From contig NZ_JADFCM010000001.1 in NCBI RefSeq assembly GCF_015234585.1, positions 1,116,001 to 1,180,000 on the forward strand: DNA of 64,000 nucleotides, in the 5' to 3' direction. The notes beneath the pieces are model-generated. The model made no database searches. It worked only from the letters and a program-made list of their open reading frames with translations, and was not told the DNA's origin. Shown piece after piece: positions 46,601-52,705 of this stretch. Within the stretch, counting starts at the first letter, position 1. Each line of letters starts with the position of its first letter. The stretch comes from Pseudalkalibacillus hwajinpoensis (GTDB lineage Bacteria > Bacillota > Bacilli > Bacillales > Guptibacillaceae). Both the position numbers and the translations under genes were made by a program.

Positions 46601-46624
46601 GCCAGTATTATCAATGGAAATTAA
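40643..46624 (+). CDS. Secreted modular protein with two GH32 domains (fructanase-like, 1993 aa)
   Basis: A signal peptide (~1-32, VHAQ) is followed by two copies of a beta-sandwich module (~34-180, ~190-348; each NPxFExGxLxGW...GHINxDD), a LamG domain (~351-587), GH32 module A (~608-945 plus C-terminal sandwich to ~1094), a Big_2 Ig-like domain (~1100-1184), two more beta-sandwich modules (~1188-1342, ~1343-1496) and GH32 module B (~1505-1990). Module A has WGNEPGG (E623 at the nucleophile site, D752, E817); module B is canonical WMNDPNG (D1524, D1645, E1701). The protein would degrade levan or inulin outside the cell. The four modules resemble those of SacC-type levanases and probably bind fructan. 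No LPXTG or S-layer anchor was seen. RBS AAGGGAGCTTTACAAACTC precedes ATG 40643. Confidence 0.88.
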   Translation: MFNRCRLKVVSLTVLLVIGSLMPMNISNSVHAQTTIANPSFETGDLSGWKIVSGNAFNEKDVTDESSYWDKQTFNQKNFWHIWGGRGDDTKVGVMQSETFTLGGDGQIDFLTGGDSDAEHLSISLVRESDGVELMKETGTGTDTYSKKSWDASAHIGTVVRIKVVDSTTTGHINLDDVNVPATPSLHDHVEPSIYNHDFEYTALTPYEIRGWEIVSGDAFGPESLVHEDEWSEGDEFLHEGRYHLWNFNDGGDDQVGELHSEPFTIDQNGGIDFLIGGGDDKDNLYVALVRTSDGKELRKETGRDTEKYQRVYWDVSDYVGEEVIIKIVDNAKGAYGHINVDDFRTTNSPFTDGLMAHWSLDEGTGQDTVEQVTGETNLIDYHLSKGVFQEAQDPLWKDGISNGSLLFDGYSTWIKQSPTKLPAPKEAITVEAWVAPRNFEHGDEGRLSAIVNQHNREKKEGFILGNFRHGTWGLQFGTGDEWHEVMSDTLLPLNEWSYVVATYDSTTGEAVLYQNGEKVTSRKFDAGAAIKPSVRDLLIGKNNDGMWLYGFDLNMFSGLMDEVKIYNQALSAGNVKGSYESYVSALNGNLPTADVKTDRSLLADDQHRPQFHMSPPNHWGNEPGGPIYFNGQYHVFYQSNPRGPYWNHIRWGHLVSDDMVHWRDVDDAVIPGRYDVDPEGAWAGGAVVDDNGVPVIFYTAGDDRDQPNQRINLARSTFLQDGDNDLNRWEKNSEVILDQEEGQGIMGEFRDPYVFKDGDTWYMLVTSGKEGTDGKAVGGTALVYSTKDESFEDWTFEGDLFVGDYGTYPETGRVWELPILLPLGDSGKHIFLINPAKMEREEYQSRYTYYWIGTWNPDTAKFTPDNETPQLLDVGDHFTGPAGMVTPDGRTVIHSITQGRRPANDDYDAGYAHNYGLPTEVFYRDDGKLGMKPIQELNELRGEQLINLTSDTSMEEANQLLSNIEGDMLEIQLELDNGSANEAGISLRRSPNGEEETIVYFKESSKEFWVNRTKSSLDPDVEKWYQGGEVDTDSETINLHVYVDRSEINAYLNEQKGLTTRAYPTRDDAKGVQLWSNEQSESVTVKSLQVWEMNSAYEKVNATGVSLNPDSLELIAGDTERLTPEVKPAQATNKEVIWTSSNPSIATVVNGKVTAHSEGAATIKAETRDGGHTATSALTVVEEPPHDELVNHDFEAGNLTGWTVMEGDAFSDLDVTSADDWGWGGPFNQNGAFHLYSVHNGDDAATGTIRSQKFTLGGNGQIDFLVSGGNDIYNLYVALVRSSDGKEVMKVSGGNQEGYTRVKWDASHYIGEDVYLKVVDRSKGSWGHISIDDVNAPVEPPNKVTIANPGFETGDLSGWTVTGEAFSDQDVTQEEEWEWDCCFNHQDAYHLWNFKDGGDADRGEIQSEPFTLYGSGWIDFLIGGGKDNDHLYVSLVREADGKELLKSTGTENEKYKRVYWDASSYIGEDVFIKVVDKATGGWGHINVDDFHVFNSEEDILTSERYEKYRSQFHYTPEKNWMNDPNGLVYHNGEYHVFYQYNPTGVTWGPMNWGHAVSTDLVNWERLPTALEEDENGFIWSGSVVVDENNTAGFGKDAMVAMFTHEKGGNQSQSLAYSNDNGRSWQKYAGNPVLTNIDQFSVFRDPKVFWHEASNQWVMLLAVEDQFQKQFVRIYHSEDMKDWTFASDFGENQGSHEGVWEVPDLFQLPVDGDSNNTKWVMQVSLSKGAPAGGSGVQYFIGDFDGTTFRNDNLASTVLYSDHGADYYAPLTFNHTPDGRRIAMGWMNNWEYGQAIPTAIWRSKMTIPKELNLNSISNLGIRLVQTPVSELQSLRGEESYWTNEVVLPGENLLSDMKGDTLEIVAEFQTDQSTAKEFGFNVRVGHDEFTKVSYDIANATLSLDRSKSGDTSFSSSFSAKHEVVMMPSNDSVTIHLFVDRSSIEVFGNDGEVVLSDQIFPELTSDQLELYAIGGEVTLNSLAIYQLNGASIINGN

Positions 46625-46672
46625 GCTCATTCTTATAGAAATATATCCTTTTTATTTAACGTAGAAAGTTAA

Positions 46673-46701
46673 TTGACAGCGCTTACTTTAATAACTATAA
46701 T
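46673..46701 (+). promoter_or_regulatory. Promoter and cre of the lacI-type gene
   Basis: TTGACA (46673-46678) and TATAAT (46696-46701) are perfect consensus boxes 17 bp apart. TGACAGCGCTTACT (46674-46687) is a cre-like site overlapping the -35, so CcpA should repress. Confidence 0.8.
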
Positions 46702-46717
46702 TAAAGTTACAATATAC

Positions 46718-46779
46718 GTAATCGTTTACTTAAGCTCTTTTTAAGAGCTTCTTTTATAAAAAGTAACGTAATCGATTAC
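46718..46779. promoter_or_regulatory. Two LacI-type operators before the lacI-type gene
   Basis: GTAATCGTTTAC (46718-46729, the reverse complement of the first operator of the importer operon) and the perfect palindrome GTAATCGATTAC (46768-46779) lie between the promoter and the start. They imply autorepression and shared control with the operon at 34666. Confidence 0.72.
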
Positions 46780-46837
46780 GCGTCACGTGGTTTGCAGTTT
46801 AAAAGGGCGAGTAATCTGATAAGTAGGTGAAAAGGAT

Positions 46838-47863
46838 ATGGGCACCGTTAAAGATGGAAACAATATGCGTTCAAAAATGAAAGATGTCGCTCAAAAAGCA
46901 GGTGTCTCTACTGCCACCGTTTCTCACGTTATTAACGGTACGAGGTATGTTTCTGAAAATACGAAAAAAAAGGTCTATCAGGCTATGCGGGATCTCAACT
47001 ACAGTCCAAACTTTGTTGCTAGAAGTCTTCGAAGCAGTAGTTCAAAAACGATCGGTTTGATTATTCCTGCTAAAGAAATGGATACCTCGGGCTTTTTCTT
47101 TATGTCGATTGCTCACAGCATTGAGAAAAAGCTGAAGGAAATTGGCTATCAGTTAATTTTAAGTAATTCAAATGAAGAAATTGAAAATGAGATTCAACAA
47201 ATTAATATGTTTAAAAACCAAATGATCGATGGGTTAATCATGGCGCCAACTTACGGGGATCATAGCTATTTAAAAGAATTTGAAGATCAATTACCCATTG
47301 TATTTATTGACCGAAAGCCAGAGGGAATTGATTGTGACTGTGTACTGGTCGATAACTTTAAAGGCACGTATGAGGCGATGAATCATTTAATTCATAAGGG
47401 ACATCAAAGAATCGGATATATTTCCGGTCCGCTTGGCCTAACGACGAGTGATGAACGGTTTAGAGGATATAAACATGCGTTATTAGAAAACGATCTTCAG
47501 GTTGATGAATCAATGATTGTAATTGACGAAGCTTCATTGGAAGCTGGCAAAAATGCGATGGCATTTTTACTGGAGCAGTCCAAATGCACGGCGGTTATGA
47601 TTGGGAACAACATTCTCACATTAGGATCAGTCGTAACGTTAAATAAAAGCAAGATTCAAGTACCAGAACAGATGGCTGTCATTGGCTACGATAACTATGA
47701 ATGGACTGAAGCAACCAATCCACCGTTAACCATTATTAAACAGCCAATTCATGAGATAGGCGAAAGAGCAGCAGAATTGTTGCTCGCTCGTTTAGATAAT
47801 CCACAGAAAGAATCTTCCTGTGTGAGCTTGCCATCAAGCTTAGAGATACGAAGTTCATGTTAG
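46838..47863 (+). CDS. LacI family repressor of the fructan locus
   Basis: This 341-residue regulator has the LacI HTH and hinge (MKDVAQKAGVSTATVSHVINGTRYVSENTKKKVYQAMRDLNYSPNFVARSL) and a periplasmic-binding-protein-like sugar domain (IGLIIPAKEMDTSGFFF, GYISGPLGLTTSDERFRGY, AVIGYDNYEWTEATNPPLT). It most likely binds the five GTAAWCGWTTAC sites of this locus and is released by a fructose-containing inducer. ATG 46838 follows TAGGTGAAAAGGAT; ATG 46865 would still keep the whole HTH. Confidence 0.9.
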   Translation: MGTVKDGNNMRSKMKDVAQKAGVSTATVSHVINGTRYVSENTKKKVYQAMRDLNYSPNFVARSLRSSSSKTIGLIIPAKEMDTSGFFFMSIAHSIEKKLKEIGYQLILSNSNEEIENEIQQINMFKNQMIDGLIMAPTYGDHSYLKEFEDQLPIVFIDRKPEGIDCDCVLVDNFKGTYEAMNHLIHKGHQRIGYISGPLGLTTSDERFRGYKHALLENDLQVDESMIVIDEASLEAGKNAMAFLLEQSKCTAVMIGNNILTLGSVVTLNKSKIQVPEQMAVIGYDNYEWTEATNPPLTIIKQPIHEIGERAAELLLARLDNPQKESSCVSLPSSLEIRSSC

Positions 47864-47899
47864 GAGAACAGTCGATGTATACGATGGGAGGAGAGTGAG

Positions 47900-48496
47900 T
47901 TGGGGGATCATAAATACAAGGTATTTTCTTTTCTAGAAAAAGCAGTGGATTTCCTCTTTCTCAGTTTCATATGGGCGATCATGTGCATTCCAATTATCAC
48001 AATTTTCCCTTCAACAGCGGCTATGTTCGGTGTTGTTCGAACGTGGCAACTTAAAAAAGGAGATGCAGGTGTTTTCATTACGTTCTTTAAGTTGTTTAAG
48101 GAGAATTTCAAACAAAGCTTTGGTTTATCCCTTATTTGGAGCTTAGTTGGACTCTCTTTATATCTTAATTTTCAAATTGTATCTCTATCTGGATCAGTAA
48201 TGGAAGTCGTGATTTTTATCGTAAGTGTCTTTCTAAGCGTCATATATCTACTTATGACCATCTACTTATTTCCTATGATGGTTCATGTAAAAGCAAAGTG
48301 GTACGAACTGGTGCGAAATTCGTTTTTTCTTGTTGTAGCAAGTCCATATTCAACGATCATAATTGGTGTTGTTACCCTTGGGACAGTCTATTTCTTGTTA
48401 GATAATCCAGCAGGACTATTTTTTATCACAAGTATGTTAGCTTACTTTATTAGTTATTGGTTTCTTAAAGCAATTAGTAAACTACAAATCAATTAA
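47900..48496 (+). CDS. DUF624 membrane protein (YesL-like)
   Basis: This 198-residue protein has about five membrane helices and the DUF624 pattern (LSFIWAIMCIPIITIFPSTAAMFGVVRTW). YesL-type proteins are regularly found in sugar ABC transporter operons of Bacilli; their function is unknown, possibly an accessory of the importer. The start is TTG 47900 behind GGGAGGAGAGTGAG. It lies 36 bp after the regulator and is probably cotranscribed with it and the following GH32 gene. Confidence 0.83.
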   Translation: MGDHKYKVFSFLEKAVDFLFLSFIWAIMCIPIITIFPSTAAMFGVVRTWQLKKGDAGVFITFFKLFKENFKQSFGLSLIWSLVGLSLYLNFQIVSLSGSVMEVVIFIVSVFLSVIYLLMTIYLFPMMVHVKAKWYELVRNSFFLVVASPYSTIIIGVVTLGTVYFLLDNPAGLFFITSMLAYFISYWFLKAISKLQIN

Positions 48497-48538
48497 TGGT
48501 TTAGTTAAAAACTTTGTTGACGGAAAGGGTGCTGAATA

Positions 48539-50038
48539 TTGGATGTTGAACAAGTCGTTCCTCGAAGCAACTATTCAGAGAAGCATAGACCTCAGTTTCA
48601 TTTCACTCCAGAATCAAATTGGATGAACGACCCAAATGGGATGGTTTATTTTAATGGAGAATATCATTTATTCTATCAATACCATCCTTATAGTAGCGTA
48701 TGGGGACCGATGCATTGGGGACACGCGGTGAGTATAGATTTAATTCACTGGGAGCATCTCCCTATTGCGTTAAAACCAGATCAAAACGGGGCTATTTTCT
48801 CGGGCAGTGCCGTTGTCGACTGGGATGATACAACAGGTTTCTTTAACGGGCAAAGTGGACTCGTAGCCATCTTCACTCATGCGGATACATACCCTGGATC
48901 CGATAAACCACGGCAGCGGCAGAGTCTAGCTTACAGCAGCGATAATGGGAGGAGCTGGACGTTGTATAAAGGGAATCCGGTCCTATCAGAACCTCGAATT
49001 CTAGATTTTCGAGATCCTAAAGTTTTTTGGCACAAAGAAACGAATCGTTGGGTGATGGTTATCGCTTCAGGGCAATCCATTAGTATCTATACGTCATTAA
49101 ATTTAATCGACTGGGAGTTTGCCAGCACGTTTGGAGAGAAAGAAGGATCGCATCAGGGGGTATGGGAATGCCCTGACTTATTTAAACTACCAGTCGACAA
49201 CGATCCATCCAAACAAAAGTGGGTATTACTCGTTAGCCTTGGCGACCATCCAGATGTCGATAGCGGTTCAAAAACACAATATTTCATTGGTGAATTTGAT
49301 GGTAAAACGTTTCGAAATGATCACCATCCAGATCATGTGTGCTGGCTTGATCACGGGAGAGATAACTACGCAGGGGTAACGTGGTCAGATTTACCAGATC
49401 ATGATGGGAGAAGAATTTTAATTGGATGGATGAGTAACTGGCGTTACGCGAATGAAACGCCTACAGAAGGTTGGCGAAGCGCGATGACAATCCCTAGAGA
49501 GCTAGTCTTGAAATCCACATTAGCTGGTGTCCAACTTACCCAACTACCAGTTACAGAACTTAAGAATATTAAAGAGCCTCTTGTACTGGTGAAAGAACAA
49601 AAGATAACATCAGGTGAAAATGTGCTAAGCGGTATTCATGAAAACACACTTGAAATAACCATGGATCTTAATCCTGGTTCATCAGAAGTAGTAGGCTTAA
49701 AGGTCTTAAAGTCTGATAATGAAGAGACAGTCATCGAATATAATGCAAAAACAGAAATGCTAACTTTTGACCGAACTCAATCAGGAGATTCTTCTTTTCA
49801 TGCCTCTTTTGCTTGTAAGCAGACAATAAAGATGAACTCTCCTCATGAGCGTTTGCAATTGACCGTATTAATTGATCGATCCTCCATTGAGATTTTTGGG
49901 AATAGTGGGGAAACGGTCGTTACAAATTTGGTGTTTCCTAAAGAGGATAGTAATGGTCTGGAGTTATACAGTAGCGATGGGATTTTTATTCATTCGATGG
50001 AGATAAATCGATTGAAATCAGTGTGGACTAACCCATAA
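48539..50038 (+). CDS. Cytosolic GH32 beta-fructosidase (sucrose-6-P hydrolase/levanase type)
   Basis: This 499-residue GH32 enzyme lacks a signal peptide. All catalytic motifs are canonical: WMNDPNG (D31 nucleophile), FRDPKVFW (D159 transition-state stabiliser) and VWECPDLF (E210 acid/base), followed by the C-terminal beta-sandwich (IDRSSIEIFGNSGE). It would release fructose from oligofructans imported by the ABC system. Module B of the 1993-residue protein is its closest relative in the window. TTG 48539 follows GGAAAGGGTG and is accepted because the first Met inside the frame lies within the catalytic motif. Confidence 0.88.
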   Translation: MDVEQVVPRSNYSEKHRPQFHFTPESNWMNDPNGMVYFNGEYHLFYQYHPYSSVWGPMHWGHAVSIDLIHWEHLPIALKPDQNGAIFSGSAVVDWDDTTGFFNGQSGLVAIFTHADTYPGSDKPRQRQSLAYSSDNGRSWTLYKGNPVLSEPRILDFRDPKVFWHKETNRWVMVIASGQSISIYTSLNLIDWEFASTFGEKEGSHQGVWECPDLFKLPVDNDPSKQKWVLLVSLGDHPDVDSGSKTQYFIGEFDGKTFRNDHHPDHVCWLDHGRDNYAGVTWSDLPDHDGRRILIGWMSNWRYANETPTEGWRSAMTIPRELVLKSTLAGVQLTQLPVTELKNIKEPLVLVKEQKITSGENVLSGIHENTLEITMDLNPGSSEVVGLKVLKSDNEETVIEYNAKTEMLTFDRTQSGDSSFHASFACKQTIKMNSPHERLQLTVLIDRSSIEIFGNSGETVVTNLVFPKEDSNGLELYSSDGIFIHSMEINRLKSVWTNP

Positions 50039-50084
50039 ATTGTTTTGGGAAATGGTAGGAAAACATGTACCTACTTATAAGGTT

Positions 50085-50119
50085 AAAAGGTCGAGTTTCC
50101 ATTGGAAACTCGACCTTTT
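50085..50119. terminator. Bidirectional terminator at the end of the fructan locus
   Basis: AAAAGGTCGAGTTTCC (50085-50100) and GGAAACTCGACCTTTT (50104-50119) are perfect complements. It separates convergent genes. Confidence 0.88.
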
Positions 50120-50152
50120 AACTATGTTTTACTATTGAACGACTTAATAGAA

Positions 50153-50569
50153 TTAAAGTGACGTCGTTTCGCTTTTCTTAAGCAAGTGAGCAACGTTTTC
50201 TGCTTTCAAATTTATAAACATGTTAATAACGAACAGGATGACACTTAATACAAGAAGGTTAGGAAAGATCATGAGGAGAACGTTTAATGAAGTATTGCCT
50301 GCAAGGAAAAAAGATAGTCCAAGCATAAATAAAGGGAATGACACGTTATAAAGCCAGAAATGCAGTTTTGCTAAGAGCGTTTCACTGGCTTTGGGGAATA
50401 GAATATAGATAAAACCGAATAAGCCCATGGAAGCCCAACCTAATAGATTAATATGAGCGTGTGCGCCTGCCAAACTGTGATCCTTCATAATCTCCATCAA
50501 TAACCCCATACTAACTCCAATTAGGAAATAAAGTGCTGCCAATTTAAAAAAACATATCCCCATTCTCAT
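50153..50569 (-). CDS. Small four-helix membrane protein with AHAHINLLGW motif
   Basis: This 138-residue membrane protein has four predicted helices. The AHAHINLLGWASMGLFGFIY segment resembles haem-copper oxidase/NorB subunit I helices with their haem-ligand histidines, and such proteins are often labelled cytochrome-c-oxidase-like in Bacillaceae. It is far too short for an oxidase; binding of haem or nitric-oxide-related function is speculative. The start MRMGICFF at 50569 follows TAGGAGGGATGTA; an in-frame start at 50677 lacks an RBS. Monocistronic. Confidence 0.72.
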   Translation of the reverse strand: MRMGICFFKLAALYFLIGVSMGLLMEIMKDHSLAGAHAHINLLGWASMGLFGFIYILFPKASETLLAKLHFWLYNVSFPLFMLGLSFFLAGNTSLNVLLMIFPNLLVLSVILFVINMFINLKAENVAHLLKKSETTSL

Positions 50570-50796
50570 TACATCCCTCCTATACATGTTTGATTGCCTG
50601 TTTAAATATATATCGCTAGAAGGAGGATTATGCCGAATATAAGTGTTTGTTCCAATAGTGAAGACCTTATCCGTCAATTATTTGTGAATATCCTTGGCCA
50701 TCTAAACTTTTTCACTTCTCATTTTGTTACAATAAAACCAACCAATGCTAGATTTCTTACAAGAAGATAAACTCTGAAAAAAGGTAAGGTGTCAAA

Positions 50797-51462
50797 ATGA
50801 ACATGAAACAGAAATGTGCCAAAGCAGCTCTAGAATACATAACAGATGAAACTATCATCGGTCTTGGTGGCGGAAGTACAATTGGATATTTAATTGACTT
50901 TATTAAGGAAGAAAAGTTAAATGTGAAAGTCGTAACTCCATCTCTAAAAACAAAGCATCTATGCGTAAATCAGGGACTGGAAGTGCTACCAACAAGTACC
51001 GTTGAAGAAGTAGATGTTGCATTTGATGGTTGTGATGAGGTTGATGAAAAGTTATATGCACTAAAGAGCGGCGGTGGTATTCACACGCAAGAAAAGCTTA
51101 TTGCTCAGATGGCCAAGGACTATATCTTGCTAGTTGATGATTCTAAAGTTGTTCCGGAATTAAGTTATCAGCATCCAGTCGTACTGGAGACTTTGCAAGA
51201 TTCACTGGCATTTGTACTAAAGAAAGTAGGAGAGATGGATGGAAAGGCAGAAGTGCGTTCAAGTTCTGCGAAGGATGGATATACAGTTACCGATTATGGA
51301 AACTTTTTAATTGATGTTTGGTTTGAGAAAGGGCAGGAGAGTGTCCAACTTGAAAAACACCTGAAAGAAATACCTGGTGTAATTGACGTCTCCCTTTTTG
51401 CGAGTGTTGTTACAAAAGCATTAGTGGCAAGTGGAGAAGGTATTTACGAGATTTCAAAATAA
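50797..51462 (+). CDS. rpiA: Ribose-5-phosphate isomerase A
   Basis: This 221-residue cytosolic enzyme interconverts ribose-5-phosphate and ribulose-5-phosphate. Family motifs are IGLGGGSTIGYLID, FDGCDEVD and ALKSGGGIHTQEK (catalytic region), and VVPELSYQHPVVLE. The length matches the usual ~220 residues. It is a single gene with a terminator at 51477-51521; AAGGTAAGGTGTCAAA precedes ATG 50797. Confidence 0.93.
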   Translation: MNMKQKCAKAALEYITDETIIGLGGGSTIGYLIDFIKEEKLNVKVVTPSLKTKHLCVNQGLEVLPTSTVEEVDVAFDGCDEVDEKLYALKSGGGIHTQEKLIAQMAKDYILLVDDSKVVPELSYQHPVVLETLQDSLAFVLKKVGEMDGKAEVRSSSAKDGYTVTDYGNFLIDVWFEKGQESVQLEKHLKEIPGVIDVSLFASVVTKALVASGEGIYEISK

Positions 51463-51476
51463 GGTGATCTATTGCT

Positions 51477-51521
51477 AGTGCCTGTCACTTCTTACAAGTT
51501 AGTAAGGTAGTGACAGGCACT
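51477..51521. terminator. Terminator between rpiA and the HxlR gene
   Basis: AGTGCCTGTCAC and GTGACAGGCACT are perfect complements around a 21-nt loop, followed by CTTTATTTTT. It can serve both convergent genes. Confidence 0.8.
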
Positions 51522-51523
51522 CT

Positions 51524-51853
51524 TTATTTTTGATTCTCAGTCCCCCACAAGTGCATCTGCTCTAAAATCGGCATCAACGTTTTGCCTTTTTCCGTTATGG
51601 AATATTCCACTTTTGGAGGAACGGTATTTTGTTGTTTTCGATCGATGAAACCTTCTTCTTCTAGTTCTTTTAACTGATGACTCATCACTTTATGGGTGAC
51701 GCCTGGTAGTAACTGGCGTAATTCATTGTAGCGAAAACTCCCATCCACACAAAGGTGCCACAAAATCACCGTTTTCCATTTACCGCCGATTTTCTTTAAT
51801 GTATATTCAATCGAGCATTTTAGTTTTCCGTTTTGATCCACTGGAGAAGTCAT
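51524..51853 (-). CDS. HxlR family transcriptional regulator
   Basis: This 109-residue winged-helix protein matches HxlR/YodB regulators (CSIEYTLKKIGGKWKTVILWHLCVDGSFRYNELRQLLPGVTHKVMSHQLKELEEEGFI). A single N-terminal Cys (CSIEYTL, residue ~12) sits where redox-sensing members keep theirs. It is divergent from the VOC gene with a perfect inverted repeat between, so it probably controls that gene in response to electrophiles or thiol stress. Confidence 0.87.
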   Translation of the reverse strand: MTSPVDQNGKLKCSIEYTLKKIGGKWKTVILWHLCVDGSFRYNELRQLLPGVTHKVMSHQLKELEEEGFIDRKQQNTVPPKVEYSITEKGKTLMPILEQMHLWGTENQK

Positions 51854-51889
51854 GTTGGATCGACTCCTTTCTTACCTTTTGGTTAGTAT

Positions 51890-51905
51890 CGCACAAAAAA
51901 GTGCG
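51890..51905. promoter_or_regulatory. Candidate HxlR operator
   Basis: CGCAC-AAAAAA-GTGCG is a perfect 5-bp inverted repeat lying 36 bp before the hxlR-type start and 79 bp before the VOC gene. A -10-like TATAAT for the VOC gene follows at 51932-51937. Confidence 0.5.
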
Positions 51906-51983
51906 TTCTTACATGATCATTTTGTTCTCAGTATAATAAACGTGTGTTGACAGAACATAATCACTAAGGAGGAGTTCAAAACT

Positions 51984-52478
51984 ATGTTACCATATCCAAG
52001 AAGTTTTTCTCATATCGGACTATCTGTTCCAAATCTTGAAGAAGCTATTAAATTTTATAAGGAAGTATTCGGATGGTATATTTTGATGGAGCCATCTGAT
52101 GTGCACAATGATGATTCTCCGATCGGACAAATGTGCCGTGACGTCTTTGGAGATGATTGGGATACATTCCGAATTGCTCACTTATCAACCGGAGATAAAA
52201 TTGGCGTCGAAATGTTTGAGTTCCCGGAAAACGAAACGCCAGAAAATAACTTCGAATACTGGAAAACAGGTATTTTCCACTTCTGTATCCAGGACCCTGA
52301 TATTGAAGGAATCGTTGAGAAAATTAAGCAGCACGGCGGGAAACAGCGTATGCCGATCCGCGAATACTATCCAAATGAAAAGCCATTTAGAATGGTGTAT
52401 GTGGAAGATCCGTTCGGCAATATTTTCGAGATCTATTCTCATAGCTATGAACTGACTTATTCAGAGGGTGCTTATTAA
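51984..52478 (+). CDS. VOC family (glyoxalase/dioxygenase-like) protein
   Basis: This 164-residue protein has the paired beta-alpha-beta-beta-beta fold of the vicinal-oxygen-chelate family. Candidate metal ligands are His in FSHIGLS, Glu in GVEMFEF, His in GIFHFCI and Glu in NIFEIYSH. The typical VDPFGN motif appears as VEDPFGNIFE. Likely a metal-dependent lyase or detoxification enzyme; the substrate is unknown. RBS AAGGAGGAGTTCAAAACT precedes ATG 51984. Divergent HxlR suggests induction by reactive compounds. Confidence 0.83.
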   Translation: MLPYPRSFSHIGLSVPNLEEAIKFYKEVFGWYILMEPSDVHNDDSPIGQMCRDVFGDDWDTFRIAHLSTGDKIGVEMFEFPENETPENNFEYWKTGIFHFCIQDPDIEGIVEKIKQHGGKQRMPIREYYPNEKPFRMVYVEDPFGNIFEIYSHSYELTYSEGAY

Positions 52479-52486
52479 TGATTAGG

Positions 52487-52535
52487 CCAAAAAGAAGTGA
52501 GCTGGGAGGGAGACTCCAGGTTCACTTCTTTTTGG
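52487..52535 (+). terminator. Terminator of the VOC gene
   Basis: CCAAAAAGAAGTGA (52487-52500) pairs with TCACTTCTTTTTGG (52522-52535). Confidence 0.8.
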
Positions 52536-52705
52536 ATTATTTATGTAGATAGAGATGAGGTAAATACTATTTACCTTCAACTTAGAAATAAATTTCCTTT
52601 CACATACTTCAAATATAAAGGAGATTTTCCGCTTAACTGTTTTCGGGTAAGGCTTGTTTTCAACTATTTAAAGAGTTCATCAATCGTTTAGCATATGAAT
52701 TAACC

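Noticed and set aside
52497..52691. 64-codon ORF after the VOC gene
   Set aside because: It lies within and after the VOC terminator, lacks an RBS and has no recognisable sequence.
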